The position numbers were made by a program, and so were the translations under genes. Of a stretch of 15,491 nt of DNA, positions 6,985 to 12,688 are shown piece after piece (positions within the stretch are counted from its first letter, which is position 1; each line of letters opens with the position of its first letter). The stretch comes from Betaproteobacteria bacterium (GTDB lineage: Bacteria; Pseudomonadota; Gammaproteobacteria; Burkholderiales; Burkholderiaceae), in NCBI GenBank assembly GCA_947468785.1, contig CANIMS010000014.1:1-15491 (forward strand). The letters are read 5' to 3'. Below the pieces are notes generated by a model. That model saw nothing but the letters and a program-made list of their open reading frames with translations, was not told where the DNA came from and ran no database searches.

Positions 6985-8376
6985 TTAGACCTGAAGCGGC
7001 GGATGCGTTTTTTCAAAGCGTGCCGCCGTTTTTCTAAATAAATACAGCAGTAAGCAGGCAGCTAATCCTAAGCTGATGCTATTTGCAGCCCAAAAACCAT
7101 TAGCGCCCTGCAGGAAGTTTGGGGTATTACCTAATACATCAAAGCCTAACAGGTAGCCGCCACCCAAGCCTACACCCCAGAGAGAGCCTGCATAAATCAC
7201 CATGGGCCAGAAGGCAACACGGTAGGCACGCAGAATAAATGCTGCCGCTACTTGCAAGGCATCAAAGACTTGATAAAAGGCAATAAATAAAAAGAGCGGT
7301 ATCGAAAAGACTTTGACTTCCATTGGAGGGTCATAAAGCTCAAGGAGTTGTATACGAAAGACCCAAACACTAATACCAATCACAATACAAAGTGCGGTAG
7401 TAAAGAATACTGAAGACCATCCGATTTCTTCGGCACGTTCAGGTTTATTGGCGCCAATCGATTGGGATACTAAGGTCATCGTAGCAATCGATAGAGAAAG
7501 TGGAACCATGTAAATCACTGTACCCAGATTAGCGACGATTTGATGGCCTGCTAAAGCAGTTGTCCCAAGACGAGCAATAAATAAGGACATGAAGGTAAAT
7601 GAAGTGACTTCAATTAAATAACTAAATCCAATAGGGGTGCCTAACTTCAGTAAAGTCCAAATGCGATGCCAATCTGGAGCGCTAAAGCGGCTAAAGATTT
7701 TAAAAGGTTGATAAAAACGATCAAATACAACAAAGCTCAATGTGATGATGAGCCAGAACCAACTAATGATCGCAGTGGCTACCGCGCATCCTGGTCCCCC
7801 CATACCTTCTATACCAAGGCCGCCATAAATAAAGAGTAGGTTCAGTGGTAGCTTTAATGCCAGTCCGATAAGTTGTACTACGGTAATGACTGCCGGTCTA
7901 GAAACTGCGTTATGCAGCGCCATGAGCACGCGCATACCCATACTCGCTGGAAGACCAATTGCTAAGATGTTCAGATATAAATTAGCCTTCGCCTCGATAT
8001 CAGCACTAACGCGAGAGATGGTCAATAAATAATCTGCATTGAGCAGTACGATGCATCCCAATATGGCAAGTCCAAATGCCAGCCAAGTAGCTTGTCGAAC
8101 TTCTTCACCAATCTCATCAAATCGTTTGGCGCCAAAGAGTTGACCAGCAATTGGTGCCAATGCAGAAATCACTCCTGTGAGACCAACATAAATACTGATA
8201 AAAATCGCAGAGGCCATTGCAAGCGCTGCTAGATCTTCGGCAGAATAACGGGCAGTCATAGCAGTATCTAGTACGCCAAAAGCAATGACTGCTAATTGAC
8301 CAATCAGTAAGGGGCCAGCTAATTTGAGTAGGGCGGGAACATCCTCGCGCAGGCGCGATAATCTAAAGTGCAGCAC
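6985..8376 (-). CDS. MATE family multidrug/solute efflux transporter (NorM-like)
   Basis: This is a 463-residue inner-membrane antiporter with about twelve helices in two homologous halves, exporting cationic compounds in exchange for H+ or Na+. The first half begins at about residue 15 with LLKLAGPLLIGQLAVIAFGVLDTAM, here cited only as a position (16-40); it contains GQ and the conserved acidic D37. The second half begins near 242 (LLKLGTPIGFSYLIEV). Family signatures are APIAGQLFGA (74-83) and TLVSQSIGANKPERA (301-315). The start is GTG at 8376, 3 nt after the stop of the glycosyltransferase gene, so the two form an operon. AAGG lies close to the GTG and GGA slightly further upstream. The 3' end overlaps a hairpin that may terminate the opposite gene. 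The substrate is unknown. Confidence 0.93.
   Translation of the reverse strand: MLHFRLSRLREDVPALLKLAGPLLIGQLAVIAFGVLDTAMTARYSAEDLAALAMASAIFISIYVGLTGVISALAPIAGQLFGAKRFDEIGEEVRQATWLAFGLAILGCIVLLNADYLLTISRVSADIEAKANLYLNILAIGLPASMGMRVLMALHNAVSRPAVITVVQLIGLALKLPLNLLFIYGGLGIEGMGGPGCAVATAIISWFWLIITLSFVVFDRFYQPFKIFSRFSAPDWHRIWTLLKLGTPIGFSYLIEVTSFTFMSLFIARLGTTALAGHQIVANLGTVIYMVPLSLSIATMTLVSQSIGANKPERAEEIGWSSVFFTTALCIVIGISVWVFRIQLLELYDPPMEVKVFSIPLFLFIAFYQVFDALQVAAAFILRAYRVAFWPMVIYAGSLWGVGLGGGYLLGFDVLGNTPNFLQGANGFWAANSISLGLAACLLLYLFRKTAARFEKTHPPLQV
6997..7033 (+). terminator. Candidate intrinsic terminator of the glycine-zipper gene, inside the convergent MATE gene
   Basis: CGGCGG at 6997-7002 pairs with CCGCCG at 7023-7028, directly followed by five T at 7029-7033. 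The stem can extend by two A-T pairs and a G-T wobble (6994-6996 with 7029-7031), at the cost of the T tract. The loop is long (20 nt), which lowers confidence. It lies 25 nt after the + strand gene stop and within the last codons of the opposing MATE gene. No T-run follows the hairpin on the minus strand. Confidence 0.45.
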
Positions 8377-8379
8377 GCC

Positions 8380-10095
8380 TTATTCCGGAATCACTTCGTA
8401 TAGACGCAAGCGTTCATCACGGTCAGAGGCACGTCGATCTTCCCAGAGTAGGGTCAGTTTTTTATTATTGAGACGTGCATAAGCTGAGGCTTCTGATTGA
8501 CTATGGGTTAAGAGCCAAGGGCAGCTTGGATCATCACGTAAGTCCAGTTTTGTGAAGTAATCAAAAGAAGCAAGCTGAGCATAGCCTAAATTACTGGTAT
8601 CAATACAGCCGACGTTGGGAACGGCTTGCACTAAACGAGCAGATACATGGCGATACGTTTTTGCATAGTTGATAGTGGGCAACCACAAGGTCATTAATAA
8701 AACCCACATCAAGGTGGTGCCAGATGCAGAAATAATCAAGCAACGCCAAATTTCTTTTGGGGCGCGTGAAGTTCTCCAGCGCACAATCGCTAACCACAAG
8801 CCCGTAATGACTACTGCAACAATAAATGACAGTGGGTTAAATTGACTTTCATAGCCTGGTAAGTAACGCGCCACATTATTCGCAATTTGTTCTGGATAGC
8901 CAGTAACTTTGGCGACCCAAATAATCCAAATAGCTAAGGCGATCACAGTAAAACTAAACATGGCAAACCAGTCGATAAAGCTAATGAGACTTCGTCTCAA
9001 AATCGGCAAACTAAAGGCCGCAATAATCGCAAGACTTGGAATCAGAATGATGAGGTCATGTTCATTGGCTTGGCTGCGGAACAAAACATAAATGAAGCAA
9101 CCTACGAATAGACAGAACGGAATGCAAAGGTGAGGTGCACGCCAAGCACCAGACTCCTTCGTTCTACCCCAGTGCGCTAATGCAATGATTGCTAGTGGCC
9201 AAACCGGCCAAGCATATGCCCAGAAGTTCACGCTTAAAAATTCGAGGGATTCAAAAGAAGGGAGTAAGCGCATCTCTGGGGTATTGCGCCAGCCTTCTTG
9301 TGCAATATGACGCCATTCTGGTGAGATATCGGAGATATACCAAAGTGCTGGCCAGATCAGAACACCAACGATGCCAAAAAATGCACTCGTAATGGTCCAG
9401 CGATATCGTAATCGCGCATTACTGGCAATGACTGCAATGATGGTCGAGGTAATGACAATCAAACTTAAAGTGAGATTGCTTGAGAGTGCAACAATCGTGA
9501 CGCCCAGTCCAGTCCACAGACCGCCTTGCCAGGGCTTATCTAAGCCACGCACAGTGCCGTATAGAACAATGCTGATGCCCATGAGCTGCGCCATCATGGG
9601 AGTGGTTTCATGGGCGCGCTGTGCAAGACCAACACAAGCTAAGAAAATTAATAGTGCGCCATCTGCTAAGGTCATGCCGTAGCTTTTCAGATCCGGTTGA
9701 CCACCAACCGCTAAGGCCATTGGCTGAACTTCACGACGACGACCTAACAAATACGTCGCGTACCAAATTGCCAATGCGGCAGTAAAAAAACAAATTGCAG
9801 AATATAAGCGTGCGGCATTTGCAGCGCCAATCCAGGGTCCAAATAATTCGATTAGACTGGCACCCATCCAATAAGGCAAAGGGGCGCCTAGAGAGATATC
9901 TCGTCCTGCTAGGTGGGGAACAATCCAGTCAACAGAATTGCCGCGAAACAAAGTCCACATCCCACCAAAACCAATGGCATCTTCATTTTTCCAAGGATCG
10001 CGAAAAAAGAGACCAGAAAAACCATAAACCAAAGTCAACGCAAAAATAATGATGCGTGGAATCGATTTAGTAGCGGCGGCAGTGAGTTTGACCAT
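8380..10095 (-). CDS. GT-C-type membrane glycosyltransferase (family 39/ArnT-like)
   Basis: This is a 571-residue polytopic membrane protein from the ATG at 10095. An N-terminal helix (about 12-28) is followed by the first periplasmic loop with RDPWKNEDA (about 32-40), carrying the Asp/Glu cluster expected in GT-C enzymes that transfer sugars from polyprenyl-phosphate donors. About ten more hydrophobic segments follow, then a soluble C-terminal domain of about 90 residues ending LRLYEVIPE. The open frame continues upstream to a TTG at 10161, but that codon lies inside the rpmE2 terminator hairpin. No clear ribosome-binding site precedes 10095, so the start is only probable. It is followed 3 nt later by the MATE gene. 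The acceptor (lipid A, protein or other glycan) cannot be told; ArnT-like function is a family-level guess. Confidence 0.85.
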   Translation of the reverse strand: MVKLTAAATKSIPRIIIFALTLVYGFSGLFFRDPWKNEDAIGFGGMWTLFRGNSVDWIVPHLAGRDISLGAPLPYWMGASLIELFGPWIGAANAARLYSAICFFTAALAIWYATYLLGRRREVQPMALAVGGQPDLKSYGMTLADGALLIFLACVGLAQRAHETTPMMAQLMGISIVLYGTVRGLDKPWQGGLWTGLGVTIVALSSNLTLSLIVITSTIIAVIASNARLRYRWTITSAFFGIVGVLIWPALWYISDISPEWRHIAQEGWRNTPEMRLLPSFESLEFLSVNFWAYAWPVWPLAIIALAHWGRTKESGAWRAPHLCIPFCLFVGCFIYVLFRSQANEHDLIILIPSLAIIAAFSLPILRRSLISFIDWFAMFSFTVIALAIWIIWVAKVTGYPEQIANNVARYLPGYESQFNPLSFIVAVVITGLWLAIVRWRTSRAPKEIWRCLIISASGTTLMWVLLMTLWLPTINYAKTYRHVSARLVQAVPNVGCIDTSNLGYAQLASFDYFTKLDLRDDPSCPWLLTHSQSEASAYARLNNKKLTLLWEDRRASDRDERLRLYEVIPE

Positions 10096-10110
10096 GTACT
10101 TTATGAAAGG

Positions 10111-10146
10111 TGAAACTAAGGATAAAACTAAGGGTAAAACAAACAA
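10111..10146. repeat. Short 12-nt tandem repeat upstream of the glycosyltransferase
   Basis: Three 12-nt units lie head to tail: TGAAACTAAGGA (10111-10122), TAAAACTAAGGG (10123-10134) and a degenerate TAAAACAAACAA (10135-10146). They fill the space between the glycosyltransferase start and the rpmE2 terminator, so they fall in the 5' region of the glycosyltransferase transcript. A regulatory role is only a possibility. Confidence 0.7.
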
Positions 10147-10171
10147 TAAAAAAGGCAGCAAACGCTGCCTT
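10141..10171 (-). terminator. Intrinsic terminator of rpmE2
   Basis: An 8-bp perfect stem, AAGGCAGC (10152-10159) with GCTGCCTT (10164-10171), encloses a 4-nt loop. On the minus strand the stem is followed by a T-rich run (TTTTATTGTTT). It begins about 50 nt after the rpmE2 stop and has the right polarity for that gene. Confidence 0.9.
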
Positions 10172-10220
10172 GATTATCTCGCAGAGGAGGCTATAGCCAT
10201 ATCCCGCGAATTGAAGGGAA

Positions 10221-10568
10221 TTAAGCCTTCTTCTTCGCTGACTTCTCAGCAGCTTTAGCTTCAGCAGCGGCAGCTTTTTTCTCGGCTGTTTTAGCAGCAC
10301 CATCACCGGTAGCTTTAGCAACAGCTTTAGTACCGAATTTCTGACGGAATTTCTCAACACGACCAGCGGTATCCATGATTTTTTGGGTACCAGTGTAGAA
10401 AGGGTGAGATTCAGAAGAAGTCTCGATCTTGGCTAAGGGATATTCATTGCCATCTTCCCACTTAATAGTCTCTTTAGTAGACATTGTGGAGCGAGTCTTG
10501 AAGCTGAAATTATTGGAAACGTCTACAAAGACGATTTCGCGATATTCGGGGTGAATGCCAGGTTTCAT
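10221..10568 (-). CDS. rpmE2: 50S ribosomal protein L31 type B with Ala/Lys-rich tail
   Basis: This is ribosomal protein L31 of the zinc-free type B. The body (1-82) has [24 protein letters not shown] near 26-29, [21 protein letters not shown] near 54-74, all typical of the family, and there is no cysteine in the protein. E. coli YkgM, a comparable type B protein, is about 87 residues. This one is 115 because residues 83-115 form a low-complexity Ala/Lys/Glu tail, probably flexible or helical and RNA-binding (inferred). AGGAC lies about 5 nt before the ATG. It follows rho on the same strand but has its own upstream space, with a candidate promoter, and its own terminator. L31 type B often replaces the zinc form when zinc is scarce; no Zur site was recognised here. 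Confidence 0.95.
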   Translation of the reverse strand: MKPGIHPEYREIVFVDVSNNFSFKTRSTMSTKETIKWEDGNEYPLAKIETSSESHPFYTGTQKIMDTAGRVEKFRQKFGTKAVAKATGDGAAKTAEKKAAAAEAKAAEKSAKKKA

Positions 10569-10647
10569 TTTGAGTCCTATGAGCGGGTAGCCGTTTAAGT
10601 TACTGAACCTAAATACTTTCCCAGGTTTTAAAAGCAGTAAAGGCGAA

Positions 10648-10656
10648 ATTATGCCA
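10648..10656 (-). promoter_or_regulatory. Candidate extended -10 promoter of rpmE2
   Basis: On the minus strand TGG is followed by CATAAT (10653-10648), a five-of-six match to TATAAT with the TGn extension. A transcript would start near 10641, giving a leader of roughly 73 nt before rpmE2. No good -35 hexamer is seen at the usual distance, so this is tentative. The placement between the rho terminator and rpmE2 fits. Confidence 0.35.
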
Positions 10657-10689
10657 TGAAATCAACAACAAAGCGCGTCTTTAGTGTCT

Positions 10690-10711
10690 AAAAAGGGGCT
10701 AAAACAGCCCC
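10690..10711 (-). terminator. Intrinsic terminator of rho
   Basis: A perfect 6-bp GC-rich stem, GGGGCT (10695-10700) with AGCCCC (10706-10711), encloses AAAAC. On the minus strand it is followed directly by TTTTT (10694-10690). It lies 13 nt beyond the rho stop with the matching polarity, so rho and rpmE2 are largely separate transcripts. Confidence 0.9.
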
Positions 10712-10724
10712 CAATAGCCCTAAA

Positions 10725-11987
10725 TTAGCCTCCGCGACGCATTAAGTCGAAGAATTCACCGTTGTTTTTGGTTGATTTGAGCTTATCGACAATAAAGTTC
10801 ATTGCTTCGATATCGTCCATATCGGCCAGTAATTTGCGCAGTACCCAGATCTTTTGGAGGTTTTCGGCCTTAACCAAGAGTTCCTCACGACGGGTACCAG
10901 ACTTATTAAGGTTAATCGATGGATAAACACGGCGCTCAGCCAGACGGCGCTCAAGGTGTACTTCCATATTGCCAGTACCTTTGAACTCTTCGTAGATCAG
11001 ATCATCCATGCGGCTACCGGTTTCAATCAGGGCAGTTGCAATGATGGTGAGCGAGCCACCTTCTTCAATATTACGAGCAGCACCAAAGAATCGCTTAGGG
11101 CGTTGCAAGGCATTTGCATCCACACCACCAGAGAGTACTTTTCCGGAGGAGGGAACTACGGTGTTGTATGCGCGAGCAAGACGGGTAATCGAATCTAGCA
11201 AGATGATGACATCTTTACCCATCTCCACTAAGCGTTTTGCTTTTTCAATCACCATCTCTGCAACTTGCACGTGACGGACTGCAGGCTCATCAAAGGTTGA
11301 TGCAACCACTTCACCACGAACAGAGCGTTGCATCTCAGTAACTTCCTCAGGACGCTCATCAACTAGTAGGACAATTAAGATCGCCTCAGGATTATTTGCT
11401 GCAATTGCATGTGCAATGTGCTGCATCATGACGGTCTTACCAGATTTTGGAGAGGCCACGATCAAGCCACGTTGGCCGTAACCAATCGGGGAGATCATAT
11501 CGATAATGCGGCCGGTTAAGTTTTCTTCAGCTTTGATATCACGTTCAAGACTAATGACGCGGTTTGGATGTAAAGGAGTTAAGTTCTCAAACATGATGCG
11601 GTTCTTGAGAGCTTCTGGTGCAAGACCATTGATCTTATCGACCTTAACCAATGCAAAGTAACGCTCACCATCTTTAGGGGTGCGAACTTCACCTTCAACG
11701 CTATCACCAGTATGGAGATTAAAACGGCGAATCTGCGCAGGGGAAATATAAATATCGTCTGGAGAGGCCATATAAGAGGCTTCTGGAGAGCGCAAGAAGC
11801 CAAAGCCATCTGGCAATACCTCTAATGTGCCATCACCAAAAACCGTTTCACCAGCCTTCGCACGTTTTTTGAGGATCGCGAACATCAGTTCTTGTTTGCG
11901 CATCCGTTGTGTATTTTCAATCTCCAGGCTAGCTGCCATTTCAAGCAGAGCGGATACGTGGAGGACTTTGAGTTCAGTTAATTGCAT
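10725..11987 (-). CDS. rho: Transcription termination factor Rho
   Basis: This is the hexameric RNA-dependent ATPase/helicase that terminates transcription at C-rich rut sites. It is 420 residues, against 419 in E. coli. The N-terminal helical domain (1-47) precedes the cold-shock-like RNA-binding domain (about 50-118, with GFGFLRSP at 61-68). The ATPase core has the P-loop SPKSGKT (179-185), the catalytic acidic motif LVDERPEEV (208-216), Walker [17 protein letters not shown] (260-275), the Q-loop region around [11 protein letters not shown] (284-294), and the R-loop [13 protein letters not shown] (323-335). It ends FFDLMRRGG. No insertion is present in the N-terminal domain, unlike in some actinobacteria. 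It lies downstream of trxA, separated by a terminator, has its own promoter candidate, and has a long C-rich leader that suggests autoregulation. Confidence 0.99.
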   Translation of the reverse strand: MQLTELKVLHVSALLEMAASLEIENTQRMRKQELMFAILKKRAKAGETVFGDGTLEVLPDGFGFLRSPEASYMASPDDIYISPAQIRRFNLHTGDSVEGEVRTPKDGERYFALVKVDKINGLAPEALKNRIMFENLTPLHPNRVISLERDIKAEENLTGRIIDMISPIGYGQRGLIVASPKSGKTVMMQHIAHAIAANNPEAILIVLLVDERPEEVTEMQRSVRGEVVASTFDEPAVRHVQVAEMVIEKAKRLVEMGKDVIILLDSITRLARAYNTVVPSSGKVLSGGVDANALQRPKRFFGAARNIEEGGSLTIIATALIETGSRMDDLIYEEFKGTGNMEVHLERRLAERRVYPSINLNKSGTRREELLVKAENLQKIWVLRKLLADMDDIEAMNFIVDKLKSTKNNGEFFDLMRRGG

Positions 11988-12120
11988 GTGGTTCTCGGGT
12001 TTTGATGAAAAGGAAAAAATTCAATAAAAATGTGTTTTGGGGTATCGCTGCCGTGATGGATATCAGGCAGATGTGGGCAAACAGAATTGTGGAGTTTTGC
12101 TAAAAGATGGGGGAGGTAAA
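11988..12120 (-). promoter_or_regulatory. C-rich, G-poor rho leader; candidate rut site for autoregulation
   Basis: In the 133 nt just before the rho ATG, counted on the transcript strand, there are 43 C and 12 G. Such a C-over-G bubble in unstructured RNA is the hallmark of Rho-binding (rut) sequences. E. coli rho is known to be attenuated by Rho in its own leader. YC-type pyrimidine/C steps recur (CCTCCCCC, ATATCCATCAC, AACCCGAG). No short peptide gene with a convincing start was recognised in it. Confidence 0.65.
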
Positions 12121-12158
12121 TTGCTGAAAATCGGTGCACTGATTAGTGCGTTTGAGTA

Positions 12159-12186
12159 ATACTACACCAAAAATTGGGTGTGACAA
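12159..12186 (-). promoter_or_regulatory. Candidate sigma-70 promoter of rho
   Basis: On the minus strand TTGTCA (12186-12181, five of six to TTGACA) is separated by 16 nt from TAGTAT (12164-12159, four of six to TATAAT). Transcription would begin near 12152, giving a leader of about 165 nt. It lies directly after the trxA terminator, where a rho promoter would be needed. An imperfect inverted repeat (ACACCAA and TTGGGTGT, 12163-12180) occupies the spacer. Confidence 0.5.
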
Positions 12187-12199
12187 GCCTTAAATCAGG

Positions 12200-12232
12200 A
12201 AAAACCACAGGCTCACCTAGCGAACCTGTGGT
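12200..12232 (-). terminator. Intrinsic terminator of trxA
   Basis: An 8-bp perfect stem, ACCACAGG (12204-12211) with CCTGTGGT (12225-12232), encloses a 13-nt loop. On the minus strand a T-run follows immediately (12204-12200). It begins 10 nt after the trxA stop, with the correct polarity, and separates trxA from rho. Confidence 0.9.
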
Positions 12233-12242
12233 GTCAGACACT

Positions 12243-12569
12243 TTACAGATGACTATCAATAAAGGCCGTCAATTGAGATTTTGCCAAAGCGCCTACTTTT
12301 TGAGCAGCAACAGTGCCATTCTTAAAGAGGATCAAGGTAGGAATGCCACGAATATTGAACTGGGCAGGTACGCCTTGGTTCTCATCCACATTCATTTTGG
12401 CAATTTGTAATTTGTCGCCATACTCACCGGAGAGCTCCTCCAGGATTGGGCCAATCATTTTGCAAGGACCGCACCATTCAGCCCAGAAATCGAGCAAAAC
12501 AGGTTTATCGGATTTGAGGACGTCTTGTTCGAAAGAGGCGTCAGTTACATATTTAATGCCGGCACTCAT
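12243..12569 (-). CDS. trxA: Thioredoxin 1
   Basis: This is a cytoplasmic thiol-disulfide reductant of 108 residues, the same size as E. coli thioredoxin. The active site is W32-C33-G34-P35-C36 within [11 protein letters not shown], the buried D27 is present, and the cis-proline is P77 in RGIPTL. There is no signal peptide. AAGGA lies 7 nt before the ATG. It is the first gene of the trxA-rho-rpmE2 block on the minus strand and ends in a strong intrinsic terminator. It is divergent from the AddB-like nuclease gene. In this gene order thioredoxin is the main housekeeping form, serving ribonucleotide reductase, methionine sulfoxide reductase and other reductive enzymes. Confidence 0.99.
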   Translation of the reverse strand: MSAGIKYVTDASFEQDVLKSDKPVLLDFWAEWCGPCKMIGPILEELSGEYGDKLQIAKMNVDENQGVPAQFNIRGIPTLILFKNGTVAAQKVGALAKSQLTAFIDSHL

Positions 12570-12614
12570 GAAAATTCCTTATTTAGCGTATTTTGTTATG
12601 GCGTTACACCGCTT

Positions 12615-12645
12615 ATATTAGCAATAAGCTGTGCATTGTGCTCAA
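12615..12645 (-). promoter_or_regulatory. Candidate promoter of trxA
   Basis: On the minus strand an extended -10, TGC followed by TAATAT (12623-12615), is preceded by a weak -35 TTGAGC (12645-12640) at a 19-nt spacing. The expected start near 12608 would leave a leader of about 39 nt with the AAGGA site. The wide spacing makes the -35 doubtful, but TGn extended promoters tolerate that. Confidence 0.35.
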
Positions 12646-12688
12646 AACCCTAAATAAATCCTCAATTACCTTCCAAGCTTCTACCTGA

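Noticed and set aside
10096..10161. Upstream extension of the glycosyltransferase to a TTG at 10161
   Set aside because: The TTG and the following codons lie in the rpmE2 terminator hairpin and the tandem repeat; the hydrophobic residues come from its T-rich sequence.
10067..10360. 97-codon Lys/Leu/Arg-rich frame on the minus strand overlapping rpmE2
   Set aside because: It is an out-of-frame shadow of the low-complexity L31 tail and runs through the terminator.
11008..11274. Open frames on the + strand across rho
   Set aside because: They are antisense shadows of a fully conserved rho gene with no ribosome-binding site or domain.
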